Shown here: piece after piece, positions 1 to 9,331 of the stretch
How the letters are laid out: every line of letters starts with the position of its first letter
Numbering within the stretch: the first letter of the stretch is position 1
Source of the DNA: Erysipelotrichales bacterium
GTDB lineage: Bacteria; Bacillota_I; Bacilli_A; Erysipelotrichales; Erysipelotrichaceae
Direction of reading: 5' to 3'
DNA length: 64,000 nt
NCBI GenBank assembly: GCA_910575705.1
Contig: CAJTFG010000002.1
Span: 248,001-312,000, forward strand
Position numbers and translations under genes: made by a program
The notes under the pieces: model-generated
The model's input: the letters and a program-made list of their open reading frames with translations, nothing else
Databases searched by the model: none
What the model was told of the DNA's origin: nothing

Positions 1-2056
1 GATCAAGAAGAAGAGATGTTATCCTTCCGGAGTATTCACCAAATAAAACGCTGTCAGAAGGGTATTTGATCGGTGTATCCGCCGGATTATTGTATCCGGT
101 CCATGTGGCGATGGCATAGCGGCTTGTATAACCGACCATCCATAGATCCTTCATAGCACCTTCGGGAATACCGAGGCTGACTCCTAGATCACCCCAGTCG
201 GAAGTTCCGGTCTTACCGTAGACAGGATATCCCTTGGCGATCCTTCCTAGCAGGGTAGCATAAGAACCTCTGCCGGAGTTGGTAACCGCATTTCCCAATA
301 CAGTAGACATCAGATACGCTGCTTGCGGGGATATTGCTTCTACGCCTTCGATCTTGTTTTCAAACACTTCACCGGTTTCACGAATGACAACTTTGCGCAC
401 TGCGTGCGGCGTGTGATATACACCACCGTTTGCCAATGCAGAATAGGCACCTGTCATCTGAAGCGGGGAAGTAAACATGCTGTCACCGCCACCAATAGCA
501 GAGTTGGCATCAACGTATTCCAACTGTGTGAAGCCCATGTTATGAAGATAGTCCAAATACTTGTCCTCACCTGCTTTTTCATATGCTGTTTGGAAGGCGA
601 GAACTGCTGTCGTATTATAAGACTCAGCGATCGCCTTTTCTAAATTTACCCATCCGTGTGCCTTGCGGTCGGAATTCATCATCGTATGCGTACCACCGAA
701 TACAGATACGGAACCGGTGTCGTTCAAAGGCTGTGTCGTTGCCCATCCAGCCCATTCAAAGGCCGGTGTATAATCCATGATCGGTTTGATGGAAGAACCT
801 GGCTGATGTCCCAGCCCGATATCCGTTGCTTGATTTTTCCAGTTAGTATCGGTAATACCTTCCAGTGGACGTCCGCCTCCCAAAGCCTTGATCTCACCGT
901 TGCTGACGTCGGTTACCGCAAAGCCGACATCGAGATAATCATCCGGATATTCAATCACATTGCCTTGCAGTATATCATAGGAATATTCCTGCGCTTCTTT
1001 ATCCATGGCTGTATATATATCCATCTGTATCAGAGCAGGATCCTGTCCGGTAAGTTCTCGAACTTCCTTATAAACCTGATCGAGGTAATCGCGGTATGCA
1101 TCGCTTTCGAACGATGTGCGTCCATTCAATTGGAAAGCGAGTTCCGTGGATACGGCCAGATCATATTCCTCTTTTGTGATGTAGCCGTGATTCAACATTT
1201 GATAAAGTGTCTCATCACGCCGCTTCATGGCATATTCATAATAGTTGTTTGTGAGCGTTCCGTCCTCTGCAAACGTAGGAGAACGGTAAGGGTTATAAGT
1301 ATTCGGAAGATTGATGACACCGGCCAGAAAGGCAGCTTCGGACAGTGTGATCTGTTCGATGTTTTTTCCAAAATAATATTCGGCCCCTTTTTGGATCCCA
1401 CGGGCATTATCACCGAAGTTGATCTTATTGACGTACTTGGTAAATATATCCGCTTTGGTGAATTCTTTTTCTGCTTGCATGCTCATGAAGATCTCCTGGA
1501 TCTTGCGCTTTACTTTTTCGATCGGATTCCCTGTGGCGGGGATACAGGTCGCAGCACCTGCCGGAGGAGTACCGTCTTCGTTGCATGTCACAAAAAAGCT
1601 GTTGTCGATCATCTGCATGGTAAGAGTAGAACCGCCTTGTGCGAAGTCACCGGCGCGCAGATTGACCAGAGCTGATTTCATGAAACGCGGCAAGTCAAAT
1701 CCATTATGAGAAAAATAGCGGGAATCCTCAATGGCCAAAAATGCATCGATGACACATTGCGGGATTTGATCGTATGTAATATTTTCGCGGTTTTCCGCAC
1801 CGAGTTCTCCGACCAGCGTATCATCGCTGGAATAGACCCGGGTCGGCTCTTTTGCGTCCAGGTTTTTCACATCGTACTCCGGCGAATTGTTCAATACATC
1901 GTTTAATATGAAAAAGATGCCGACACCACCGACGAGGATCAAGGAAAGAAAGACGATCATGACGGAATTTATGATTTTTCTCTTATCGAAGGAACGCTTC
2001 GACGTTTTAGGAGCGCCTGCGTTAGCCTTTTTCGGTGCTTGTTTTTTTGTTTCCAC
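1..2056 (-). CDS. ponA: Class A penicillin-binding protein (PBP1-type), C-terminus cut off by window edge
   Basis: Bifunctional peptidoglycan synthase that polymerises glycan strands and cross-links them outside the membrane. The start is a GTG at 2056-2054 preceded by AAGGAGG, overlapping the recU stop by one base. About 685 codons are present and the frame is open at base 1. Visible parts in order: lysine-rich cytoplasmic tail, one membrane helix at about 29-52, GT51 glycosyltransferase with E110 in EDSRYFSHNGFD and a second GT motif around YVNKINFGDNARG, then a transpeptidase with S421-x-x-K424 (SSIK), S479-Y-N and K615-T-G-T. All catalytic motifs are intact. An insertion with two cysteines lies in the GT domain (about 1528-1590). 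The recU-ponA pair is the usual Bacillus arrangement. Confidence 0.95.
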   Translation of the reverse strand, partial: METKKQAPKKANAGAPKTSKRSFDKRKIINSVMIVFLSLILVGGVGIFFILNDVLNNSPEYDVKNLDAKEPTRVYSSDDTLVGELGAENRENITYDQIPQCVIDAFLAIEDSRYFSHNGFDLPRFMKSALVNLRAGDFAQGGSTLTMQMIDNSFFVTCNEDGTPPAGAATCIPATGNPIEKVKRKIQEIFMSMQAEKEFTKADIFTKYVNKINFGDNARGIQKGAEYYFGKNIEQITLSEAAFLAGVINLPNTYNPYRSPTFAEDGTLTNNYYEYAMKRRDETLYQMLNHGYITKEEYDLAVSTELAFQLNGRTSFESDAYRDYLDQVYKEVRELTGQDPALIQMDIYTAMDKEAQEYSYDILQGNVIEYPDDYLDVGFAVTDVSNGEIKALGGGRPLEGITDTNWKNQATDIGLGHQPGSSIKPIMDYTPAFEWAGWATTQPLNDTGSVSVFGGTHTMMNSDRKAHGWVNLEKAIAESYNTTAVLAFQTAYEKAGEDKYLDYLHNMGFTQLEYVDANSAIGGGDSMFTSPLQMTGAYSALANGGVYHTPHAVRKVVIRETGEVFENKIEGVEAISPQAAYLMSTVLGNAVTNSGRGSYATLLGRIAKGYPVYGKTGTSDWGDLGVSLGIPEGAMKDLWMVGYTSRYAIATWTGYNNPADTPIKYPSDSVLFGEYSGRITSLLLD

Positions 2057-2637
2057 TAGTGTTCCTCCTTAAAGTAAAGTTCATCGACGTTATCAAGATA
2101 GCATAGACGAGGAGTAAAGCTCTCTTTGATCAATGAACCGTGTTTTTTTACAGCTGTGTACGATATGGACTTACGGCTTTTATCATGATATAGATCGATC
2201 ATCCGTTTGGCATCCACCATATAAGTTTCGTTAAAGCTGGTAAACCGCAAGATCAGAAAGCCGATACCGCCATGCTGCAGTACTTGTTCCAGATGAGCGA
2301 TCTGATGGGGATGGATGCTCTTGAAAGGAAAACTGGTCGTTGATTTCGTTTCCTTTGCTTCAAAGTCCACTGCCCGTCCTCGATAGATACCGTTATAGTC
2401 CGTTGTACTCGGTGTTTTATAATAAGCTTCGGTGATCTTTGCGGCGCTTCGCTGCGGATAATCCACCTTGACGACCTGAATCGGCGTCGGTTTCTTATGG
2501 ATCAGCGCTCTGCCGCTTTCCTTATAGTATTCATTACTGTCGTTTAAATCGCGTTCCAAGGACATCCCTCTTCCCGTATGCGTATGCAGAGAAGAAACAG
2601 TAGAATTAGGTTTTTTGCGATTTGGATAACCGATCAC
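2056..2637 (-). CDS. recU: Holliday junction resolvase RecU
   Basis: Resolves four-way DNA junctions during recombination and segregation in Firmicutes. The 193-residue protein starts at a GTG; the N-terminal MIGYPN lines up with the start of the Bacillus protein, so this start is preferred although no strong ribosome binding site precedes it. Family motifs are clear: HKKPTPIQVVKVDYP, STTDYNG around residues 77-83 and DFEAKETK with E93 and K95, the metal and catalytic residues with the expected spacing from D80. It is transcribed together with ponA and diverges from gpsB. Confidence 0.95.
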   Translation of the reverse strand: MIGYPNRKKPNSTVSSLHTHTGRGMSLERDLNDSNEYYKESGRALIHKKPTPIQVVKVDYPQRSAAKITEAYYKTPSTTDYNGIYRGRAVDFEAKETKSTTSFPFKSIHPHQIAHLEQVLQHGGIGFLILRFTSFNETYMVDAKRMIDLYHDKSRKSISYTAVKKHGSLIKESFTPRLCYLDNVDELYFKEEH

Positions 2638-2766
2638 GTATGCATCACCGAACTTATTATATATGATTTTATTTCATTTTTCCATAAAAGTGAAGAAATG
2701 CTTTCAAATTTCTGCTTGCATTTTAAGCTTTTTTTTGAGAAACTAAAGAAGTGGAAGGTGATTTCG

Positions 2767-3078
2767 ATGGAAAAAAGATTTAAACTTACTGTGAATGATG
2801 TTTTAGAAAAACAGTTTAACATTGATTTTAAGGGGTACTCATCCGCGGAAGTCGATGAGTTTCTGGATCTGGTCATCAGCGATTATCAGGAATATGATGA
2901 GATGATCAAGGAACTGGGAGATCGATTGCAGGAGTACGAGAATCAAGTAAATACATTAAAAGCAAAAGTGATCGAACTGGAAGGAAAACAGGATGCTTTG
3001 GATAATGAAGTACCATTGAATAATGTGGATATACTGAAACGCCTGACGCGTTTAGAAAATGAAGTTTTTAAGCGTTAG
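2767..3078 (+). CDS. gpsB: Cell division protein GpsB (DivIVA family)
   Basis: Small cytoplasmic coiled-coil protein that couples division and elongation and binds class A PBPs. The 103-residue reading starts at the ATG behind GAAGGTG. The N-terminal DivIVA-type lipid/PBP-binding segment contains KLTVNDVLEKQFNIDFKGY and EVDEFLDLVISDY; a coiled coil follows (about 38-75), and the C-terminal NVDILKRLTRLENEVF is typical of GpsB. It sits opposite recU-ponA, the PBP gene it is expected to serve, and immediately before the RNase P RNA, as in Bacillus. Confidence 0.93.
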   Translation: MEKRFKLTVNDVLEKQFNIDFKGYSSAEVDEFLDLVISDYQEYDEMIKELGDRLQEYENQVNTLKAKVIELEGKQDALDNEVPLNNVDILKRLTRLENEVFKR

Positions 3079-3080
3079 CA

Positions 3081-3429
3081 CATTGCATTGTAGGTAATCG
3101 CTGGCTCTATGAGCTAGAGGAAAGTCCATGCTCGCACGATCTGCGATGATCGTAGTGTTTGTGCCAGATGAAAACATAAATCTGGGCAGGAGACTGACGG
3201 CTGGAAATGTTCTAAGGGAAACTATGAACGGCTCCTTTAAAAGTGCCACAGAGACGAGCCTCATGGAAACATGAGGAATGGAACGGGTAAACCCCGCAAG
3301 CGAGAAACCCAAATTCGGTAGGGGAATCTGAGAGATGTGAAATGAAATGTCTTTTGGGACGCAAATTGCGTAGATAAATGATTACCACTCTTGAAAAAGA
3401 GGACAGAACATGGCTTATTCAATGTAATG
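3081..3429 (+). ncRNA. rnpB: RNase P RNA, type B
   Basis: Catalytic RNA of RNase P, which matures tRNA 5' ends. The universally conserved blocks are present: GAGGAAAGTCCATGCTCGCAC near 3117, AGTGCCACAGAGACGA near 3240, GGAACGGGTAAACCCC near 3279, GCGAGAAACCCAAATT near 3300 and GACAGAACATGGCTTA at the 3' end. The ends were set by P1: bases 3081-3090 pair perfectly with 3420-3429. The layout resembles the Bacillus type B RNA. The 5' end lies only two bases after the gpsB stop codon. Confidence 0.96.
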
Positions 3430-3434
3430 ATATT

Positions 3435-3460
3435 GGAAATCGTACGGATTTCCTTTTTTT
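3435..3460 (+). terminator. Intrinsic terminator of rnpB
   Basis: A 7-bp stem (GGAAATC/GATTTCC, 5-base loop) is followed by seven T residues, six bases after the RNase P RNA end. Confidence 0.9.
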
Positions 3461-3520
3461 ATTTTACATAATTAGGATTGCTTGTTATAATAATAAAGAT
3501 TATGAGTGATGAGGTGTCAT

Positions 3521-4438
3521 GTGGAAAAAATAGGTAGGAAGCTTAGAGAGCAGCGTGAAGCACTAGGCCTGAGCATCGAAGACATTTCAGCAAAAACTAG
3601 GCTGACGGTAAATCATATCAAAGCAATTGAAGAAGGTGACATATCCTATTTTAAGGATGATCTGTCTTATCTTCGTTTTTTCCTGCGCTCCTATTGCAGC
3701 GTACTCGACATGGATTTTGAAGAGATCAAAGAGGATCTGCATAGTTCCATTGATGATTATACGGAATCCTTTTCGGTCGAGATGATGCGTCAGCATCGGG
3801 AGATCGAAAAAAATGTTCGTAAGAACGCGGATAAGGCGGTAAAGCCGACGATGCATAAGAAGGAGAGGACAAGGCGTAATCGCCGAACGGTCGATGTCTC
3901 CATGCTTTCGTTCTTGGTCATCGTTCTGCTTGTGATCGCTTGTCTGGTATATGCTGTCTATATGTTTGCCGTAAGAGATGATGGAGAGGGCACGGGAACT
4001 GCGGATAATACGATACCGCCGGTAACGGATGTGACGGATACTCCCGTTTTGCCGCCGGAAGTGGAAAAGCCGGATCCGGAGCCTCCTGTAGAAGAAAAAA
4101 AGCCCTTTGCGATAAGTGCTGTAAATGATACGCAATATACGTTGGAAAACCTCGAGGATGGCGATGAGATTGTCATCGAGATCGTTTTTGGCTCCTATTC
4201 CCATTTTCGTTTTTTGCTTAATGACGCCGTGCAGAGCGAACCTGCTTCTAAGGTATATAACTACAAAGAGACAATTCATATCAAAAAAACAGTGCAGCCG
4301 GGGATGAAGTTATCTCTGGGATTCGGTTTCATGCAGGGAAATACGATCCGCATCAACGGCGTTGATGTACAGCTTTCATCTGCCGTAGCAACTTCTCAGG
4401 GAGCGGTTACGCTGGACTTTCACGTGAAGGGAGAATAA
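3521..4438 (+). CDS. rodZ: RodZ/YmfM-like membrane-anchored HTH protein
   Basis: Bitopic protein linked to cell shape and the MreB elongation machinery. The chosen start is a GTG with GAGG six bases upstream, giving 305 residues; GTG 3506 and ATG 3509 are in-frame alternatives. An Xre-type helix-turn-helix fills about residues 3-70 (KLREQREALGLSIEDIS), one membrane helix lies at about 128-150, a Pro/Glu-rich linker at about 160-195, and a beta-rich C-terminal domain of the DUF4115 kind follows. It heads the rodZ-pgsA-cinA-recA run known from Bacillus as ymfM-pgsA-cinA-recA. Confidence 0.88.
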   Translation: MEKIGRKLREQREALGLSIEDISAKTRLTVNHIKAIEEGDISYFKDDLSYLRFFLRSYCSVLDMDFEEIKEDLHSSIDDYTESFSVEMMRQHREIEKNVRKNADKAVKPTMHKKERTRRNRRTVDVSMLSFLVIVLLVIACLVYAVYMFAVRDDGEGTGTADNTIPPVTDVTDTPVLPPEVEKPDPEPPVEEKKPFAISAVNDTQYTLENLEDGDEIVIEIVFGSYSHFRFLLNDAVQSEPASKVYNYKETIHIKKTVQPGMKLSLGFGFMQGNTIRINGVDVQLSSAVATSQGAVTLDFHVKGE

Positions 4439-4439
4439 T

Positions 4440-5033
4440 ATGAATCTACCTAATAAATTATCCTTGTTTCGGATCGCCTTAGTGCCGATCATTTTGCTCA
4501 TTTATATTTTTCCGTATGCGCAATGTGGGATTGCAATACCGGAATTTACGATTCAGTTTGTGACCCTTCGTTTAACGAATATCCTGATTTTGATATTGTT
4601 TGTCGCTGCTTGTGTTACGGATTATCTGGATGGATATATTGCGCGAAGAGATCATCTGGTAACCTCTTTTGGAAAATTTATCGATCCGATAGCAGACAAG
4701 CTTCTTGTGAATACGATGCTGATTGTCTTTGCGGTCAAAGGCATCGCTCCTGTCGTACCGGTTATTTTGATGATCTGGCGTGATGTGATCGTCGATGGTC
4801 TGCGTATGAATGCCAGCAGCAAAGGTATCGTCGTAGCGGCTGGTTATCTTGGAAAGATCAAGACTGTTTTGCAGATGGCGACGATTGTTTTAATATTGCT
4901 GAATAATCTGCCGTTTGAATTGTGGCGGCTTCCTTTAAGTGAGATCATGTTATGGTTTGCGGCTTTTGTTTCGATCATCAGCGGCGTTTCGTATTTTATG
5001 CAGTTAAAGGACATCATAATGGAAACGATGTGA
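4440..5033 (+). CDS. pgsA: CDP-diacylglycerol-glycerol-3-phosphate 3-phosphatidyltransferase
   Basis: Integral membrane enzyme that makes phosphatidylglycerol-phosphate from CDP-diacylglycerol and glycerol-3-phosphate. The 197-residue protein carries the complete CDP-alcohol phosphotransferase signature: D64-G-x2-A68-R69-x8-G78-x3-D82-x3-D86 within LDGYIARRDHLVTSFGKFID. Several hydrophobic segments fit the usual six-helix fold. It begins one base after the rodZ stop and its own stop overlaps the next start by one base. Confidence 0.95.
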   Translation: MNLPNKLSLFRIALVPIILLIYIFPYAQCGIAIPEFTIQFVTLRLTNILILILFVAACVTDYLDGYIARRDHLVTSFGKFIDPIADKLLVNTMLIVFAVKGIAPVVPVILMIWRDVIVDGLRMNASSKGIVVAAGYLGKIKTVLQMATIVLILLNNLPFELWRLPLSEIMLWFAAFVSIISGVSYFMQLKDIIMETM

Positions 5034-5515
5034 TGAAACAGCTCGTAGAAGAATTAAAAAAAAGACAGCTGACCATCGGCAGCTGTGAGAGTTTGACGGC
5101 CGGTCTGTTTGCCAGTTCCATAGCGGCGGTGCCGGGTGCTTCTGCTGTTTTAAAAGGTGGTTTTGTCACCTATCAGACGGTGGTGAAAGAACAGGTCGTT
5201 CATGTTTCTCATGACCTTATCAAGGAGCATGGTGTCGTATCGGCACCATGTGCGAAGGCGATGGCAGAGAATGCCCGCCGTTTGTTAGATTGCGATATGT
5301 GCGTATCCTTTAGCGGTAACGCCGGTCCAGATGTGATGGAAGGCAAGGAGGTAGGAACTGTTTTCTGCGCTCTTGCTGTGCGTACGCACACATACATCTA
5401 TGAGTGCCTTTTTCATGGTACGAGAAATGAAATACGTCAGCAATGTATCGTTTTTATGCAGTCGGAGATCATGCGAATGTTGAAGGAAAGTGAGGATATT
5501 ACATGGAAGAAGTGA
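5033..5515 (+). CDS. cinA: Stand-alone CinA C-terminal domain protein (PncC-type NMN amidase)
   Basis: Predicted nicotinamide-mononucleotide deamidase that recycles NMN, for example that released by NAD-dependent ligase. The 160-residue protein is only the CinA C-terminal domain; the N-terminal MoeA/pyrophosphatase-like domain of Bacillus CinA is absent. The catalytic block reads [13 protein letters not shown] (canonical AESCTGGL), followed by [15 protein letters not shown] and SFSGNAGP. The start overlaps the pgsA stop by one base, and its end overlaps recA by 13 bases. The gene position identifies it as the cinA of the pgsA-cinA-recA cluster; activity is inferred. Confidence 0.88.
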   Translation: MKQLVEELKKRQLTIGSCESLTAGLFASSIAAVPGASAVLKGGFVTYQTVVKEQVVHVSHDLIKEHGVVSAPCAKAMAENARRLLDCDMCVSFSGNAGPDVMEGKEVGTVFCALAVRTHTYIYECLFHGTRNEIRQQCIVFMQSEIMRMLKESEDITWKK

Positions 5516-6540
5516 AGAAAGTAATAAAAGAAAAAACGGGAGATAAGGAGCAGAAGAAGAGAAACGATCTTTTGGATGATGCGATCCGCCAAATCGAAAA
5601 GCAGTATGGCAAAGGATCTATTATGAAACTCGGTGAGCGTGCCGCCGTGGATATCGATGCTATTTCATCCGGTTCTATAAAAATTGACGGTGCTCTCGGT
5701 ATCGGCGGATATCCAAAAGGGAGGATCATTGAGATTTACGGTCCTGAATCGAGCGGTAAGACGACGCTTGCTTTGCATGCGATTGCGGAGGTGCAGAAGA
5801 AAGGCGGCAGAGCTGCTTTTATCGATGCGGAAAATGCGATCGATCCGATGTATGCGAAAAATCTCGGTGTCGATATCGATGAATTGATACTTTCTCAGCC
5901 GGACAGTGGAGAGCAGGCATTGGAAATTACGGAGATGCTGATCCGAAGCGGAGCGATCGATCTGGTCGTTGTCGATTCGGTAGCGGCTCTGGTACCGCAA
6001 GCGGAGTTGGACGGCGAGATGGGAGATTCGCAGGTAGGCTTGCAGGCTCGCTTGATGTCAAAGGCTATGCGTAAGCTGAGCGGGGTTATGAACCGCAGTG
6101 AATGTACGGCAATTTTTATCAATCAGCTTCGCGAAAAAGTAGGGATCATGTTCGGGAATCCGGAGACGACTCCCGGCGGGCGTGCTTTGAAGTTTTATTC
6201 TTCCGTTCGTCTTGATATACGTCGCAGCGAGGCGATCAAGAACGGTACGGAGATCATCGGTAACAAGGTAAATGTCAAAGTCGTTAAAAATAAGGTTGCG
6301 CCGCCATTTAAGGTAGCGTCGATCGAAATCATGTATGGTGAGGGAATTTCCTATGTTGCAGAGGTTCTCGATCTCTGCGTTGATCACGATATCATTCAAA
6401 AAAGCGGTGCGTGGTTCTCTTATAAAGGAGATAAGATCGGACAAGGGAAGGAATCCGCAAAGCAGTATTTGCGAGATCATGTGGATGTGTTAGAAGAAGT
6501 CGCAGCTCTTTTGAAAGAAAAGATGTTCCCATCTGCATAA
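5503..6540 (+). CDS. recA: Recombinase RecA
   Basis: ATP-dependent strand-exchange protein that also activates the SOS response. The 345-residue protein has Walker [10 protein letters not shown] at about 80-88, the Walker B strand [10 protein letters not shown], the [14 protein letters not shown] loop, the INQLREK-GVMFG-type L2 region (here [20 protein letters not shown]) and a short acidic-basic C-terminal tail. The start at 5503, with GAGG upstream, lies inside the end of the CinA-like gene. A strong terminator follows directly. Confidence 0.98.
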   Translation: MEEVKKVIKEKTGDKEQKKRNDLLDDAIRQIEKQYGKGSIMKLGERAAVDIDAISSGSIKIDGALGIGGYPKGRIIEIYGPESSGKTTLALHAIAEVQKKGGRAAFIDAENAIDPMYAKNLGVDIDELILSQPDSGEQALEITEMLIRSGAIDLVVVDSVAALVPQAELDGEMGDSQVGLQARLMSKAMRKLSGVMNRSECTAIFINQLREKVGIMFGNPETTPGGRALKFYSSVRLDIRRSEAIKNGTEIIGNKVNVKVVKNKVAPPFKVASIEIMYGEGISYVAEVLDLCVDHDIIQKSGAWFSYKGDKIGQGKESAKQYLRDHVDVLEEVAALLKEKMFPSA

Positions 6541-6542
6541 GA

Positions 6543-6568
6543 AAGTCATCAGCAAGATGACTTTTTTT
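6543..6568 (+). terminator. Intrinsic terminator after recA
   Basis: Perfect 8-bp stem AAGTCATC/GATGACTT with a 5-base loop and a run of seven T. Confidence 0.92.
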
Positions 6569-6639
6569 GATGTATAGTAGATGAAAAAGTTCCCACAATA
6601 ATGTATAATGGCATCAGAAACATTGCAGGAGGAAATGAT

Positions 6640-7590
6640 ATGAACGCAAGAAGAAAAGTAGTGCTGATCGGTACCGGATTTGTGGGGATGAGCATGGCAT
6701 ATTCGCTTTTAAATTCCGGGGGGATCGATGAATTGATCTTGATCGATGTGAATGAGGAAAAAGCAATCGGAGAGGCGATGGATCTGCAGCATGGACTTCC
6801 GTATGCGAAACATAATATGATCATACGTGCCGGAGGTTATGAAGAATGCCGCGATGCCAGTATCGTCGTAGTGACCGCCGGTGCTACGCAAAAACCCGGA
6901 GAGACGAGGCTGGATCTTACCGTTACCGATACGAAGATCATAAAGAGCGTAACAGAGAGCATCATGAAAAGCGGATTTGATGGTATTATGGTGATCGCAT
7001 CTAATCCAGTCGACCTGATGACCTATGTCGCGCAAAAGGTAAGCGGACTTCCCAAACATCGTGTCATCGGATCCGGAACCATTCTGGATACCGCGCGTCT
7101 GCGCTATTTGATGAGTGAGTACCTTCATATTTCAACAAGCAATATTCATGCGTATATTCTCGGCGAGCATGGAGATTCCAGCTTTGTGCCTTGGACGAAT
7201 GCTTACATCGGCTGCAAATCGCTTTTGGAGATGCTAGATGAAAAAGGAAAGCCGCTGACCGATCTGCATGACATTTATTATCAGGTGCAGCAGGCAGGCT
7301 ATGAGATCGTAAATCGCAAGAAATCCACTTATTATGGGATCGGTCTTTCTCTAAATCGTCTGGTGCATGCTATTTTGGATGATGAGAATGTGATCCTGAC
7401 GGTATCCACGTATCAGAATAACGAGTATGGACAGGTAGGTCTGTACATTGGGGTACCTACGATCATCAACCGTAACGGTGCTATGGAGATCGTGAAACTG
7501 GATTTGAATGAAGTTGATCAGGCGAAATTCGATCACAGTTGTGAAACGCTGAAAGAGATCATCGAACATACGATCGACCCTCTTTTATAA
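6640..7590 (+). CDS. ldh: L-lactate dehydrogenase
   Basis: NAD-dependent reduction of pyruvate to lactate in the cytoplasm. The start is the ATG behind GGAGG, giving 316 residues. The Rossmann motif GTGFVGMS is at about 11-18. Q84 and R90 in QKPGETR are the lactate-specificity and substrate-loop residues (malate enzymes have R in place of Q). N122, D150-R153 and the catalytic H177 in GEHGDSS are all present. It has a possible TATAAT at 6604 and its own terminator, so it looks like a single-gene unit placed between recA and rny. Confidence 0.95.
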   Translation: MNARRKVVLIGTGFVGMSMAYSLLNSGGIDELILIDVNEEKAIGEAMDLQHGLPYAKHNMIIRAGGYEECRDASIVVVTAGATQKPGETRLDLTVTDTKIIKSVTESIMKSGFDGIMVIASNPVDLMTYVAQKVSGLPKHRVIGSGTILDTARLRYLMSEYLHISTSNIHAYILGEHGDSSFVPWTNAYIGCKSLLEMLDEKGKPLTDLHDIYYQVQQAGYEIVNRKKSTYYGIGLSLNRLVHAILDDENVILTVSTYQNNEYGQVGLYIGVPTIINRNGAMEIVKLDLNEVDQAKFDHSCETLKEIIEHTIDPLL

Positions 7591-7596
7591 GATAGG

Positions 7597-7624
7597 AAGC
7601 TCATGGAGACATGGGCTTTTTTTT
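7597..7624 (+). terminator. Intrinsic terminator after ldh
   Basis: AGCTCATG/CATGGGCT stem (one G-T pair), loop GAGA, followed by eight T. Confidence 0.9.
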
Positions 7625-7690
7625 AGATGTATGGGTAAAACATATAAAAATTTTTTGTGGAAGAGGGGATGGTTAATTGTCACATAATTG

Positions 7691-7719
7691 TTGCGATTTC
7701 TTGTGAAATTATGTATTAT
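7691..7719 (+). promoter_or_regulatory. Housekeeping-type promoter before rny
   Basis: TTGCGA (7691-7696), 17-base spacer and TATTAT (7714-7719), leaving a leader of about 45 bases before the RNase Y start. Confidence 0.7.
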
Positions 7720-7771
7720 ATTAAATAGAAGCGCTATGCGCTTTAACAAAAAAAGGCAAACGGAGGAAATA

Positions 7772-9328
7772 ATGATGAATGATTATGTTGTTATCGGTTT
7801 GTCCTTATTGGCAGGTCTTGCTATTGGATTGCTATTGATGTTTTTGGTATCCAAGGCTGGTTTAAATAGAGATCAACAAAAGGCTAAGCTTGTTTTAAAA
7901 GAAGCGGAATCCAAAGCGGATGCGACGGTAAAACAGGCGATATTAGATGGCCGTACACAATCACATGAATTGAAGATTCAGGCAGAGAAGGAAATCAAGG
8001 AGCGGAAGCAGGAAGTTTTGGAGATGGAAAATAAACTTCTGCGCCGTGAAGATAATCTGAATTTTCGTGATGAGACTTTAACTGCAAAAGAAAAGCAGAT
8101 CGATGTGAAAAGTGCGCAGTTGACAGAAAAACTGTCAAGCTTGGACAAAAAGGAAAAGGAATTACAAGAAAAAATTGATGTGCAGGTAGTGGAATTGGAG
8201 CGTGTAGCTGCAATGACGACGGCAGAGGCCAAAGCGGAGCTGTTCGCCATTACGGAAAAGCGCATGGAAAATGAAACGATGGCATACATCAAAGAACGGG
8301 AAGAAGAAGCTAAGGCAACTGCTGATGAAAAGGCAAGAAACATCGTTGCCTTATCGATTCAAAGGATGTCACAGGATGAGGCGGTAGATCGTACGGTTTC
8401 TGTCGTAGCTCTCCCAAGCGAAGAGATGAAGGGACGGATCATTGGCCGCGAGGGTCGCAATATCAAAGCGATCGAACAAGCAACGGGTGTGGATTTGATC
8501 ATCGATGATACACCGGAAACGATCACGGTTTCCTGCTTTAATCCCATTCGCCGAGAGATTGCCCGTTTGGCTTTGGAGACCTTGATCAAAGATGGGCGCA
8601 TCCAGCCGGGACGCATTGAAGAAGTTGTTAATAAGATCAAAAAGGAAATGGATGCCAATATCATGAAGGTCGGCGAGGAAACGGTCTTTAAGCTGGGAAT
8701 CGGAAAGATCGATCGCGATATCATCCGTTTGATCGGTACGCTGAAATATCGGTATTCTTATGGCCAGAATGCTTTGCAGCACTCCATGGAAGTAGCGAAT
8801 TTAAGTGGTATGATGGCTGCGGAATTGGGATTGAATCAGCAATTGGCAAAGCGTGCTGGATTACTGCATGATATCGGTAAGGCTCTGGATTTTGAAGTAG
8901 AAGGAAGCCATATCGAATTAGGATATAAGTTTTGTAAGAAGCATGGGGAAAGAGAGATCGTTTTGAATGCTATTCAATCTCACCATGGTGAAGTAGAACC
9001 GCAGTTTTTGATCAGTAATTTGGTGATTGCCGCTGATACGCTGAGCGCAGCTCGCCCGGGTGCTCGATATGAATCTTTGCAGAACTATATCAATCGTTTG
9101 GAAGAGCTGGAAAAGATTACGAAGTCATTTGATGGTGTGGAATCTTCTTATGCCATTCAGGCGGGACGAGAAATACGCGTTATGGCAGTTCCGGAAAAAC
9201 TGGATGATCTGGCATGTCATAAGCTGGCGCGTGATATCCGTGATAAGATAGAGGCGGAACTTACATATCCCGGACAGATCAAAGTAACGGTCATTCGTGA
9301 AACCAGAGCTAATGAATTGGCGAAATAA
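7772..9328 (+). CDS. rny: Ribonuclease Y
   Basis: Membrane-anchored endoribonuclease that initiates mRNA decay in Firmicutes. The start ATG 7772 follows CGGAGG by five bases (ATG 7775 is an alternative) and gives 518 residues, the normal family length. In order: N-terminal membrane helix (about 4-26), a long charged coiled coil, a KH domain with GRIIGREGRNIKAIEQATG around 220-240, and an HD domain with LLHDIGKAL around 363-371. It is followed after three bases by ymdB, the usual partner gene. Confidence 0.97.
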   Translation: MMNDYVVIGLSLLAGLAIGLLLMFLVSKAGLNRDQQKAKLVLKEAESKADATVKQAILDGRTQSHELKIQAEKEIKERKQEVLEMENKLLRREDNLNFRDETLTAKEKQIDVKSAQLTEKLSSLDKKEKELQEKIDVQVVELERVAAMTTAEAKAELFAITEKRMENETMAYIKEREEEAKATADEKARNIVALSIQRMSQDEAVDRTVSVVALPSEEMKGRIIGREGRNIKAIEQATGVDLIIDDTPETITVSCFNPIRREIARLALETLIKDGRIQPGRIEEVVNKIKKEMDANIMKVGEETVFKLGIGKIDRDIIRLIGTLKYRYSYGQNALQHSMEVANLSGMMAAELGLNQQLAKRAGLLHDIGKALDFEVEGSHIELGYKFCKKHGEREIVLNAIQSHHGEVEPQFLISNLVIAADTLSAARPGARYESLQNYINRLEELEKITKSFDGVESSYAIQAGREIRVMAVPEKLDDLACHKLARDIRDKIEAELTYPGQIKVTVIRETRANELAK

Positions 9329-9331
9329 CAT

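Noticed and set aside
656-1675. 339-codon plus-strand open frame
   Set aside because: Lies wholly antisense to the PBP gene, has no binding site and a composition expected from reversing a conserved gene.
3587-4279. 230-codon minus-strand frame opposite rodZ
   Set aside because: Shadow of rodZ; no recognisable motifs, and rodZ is supported by family features and position.
6604-6609. Full promoter for ldh
   Set aside because: A good TATAAT is present but no acceptable -35 lies at the right distance, so it is only mentioned under the gene.
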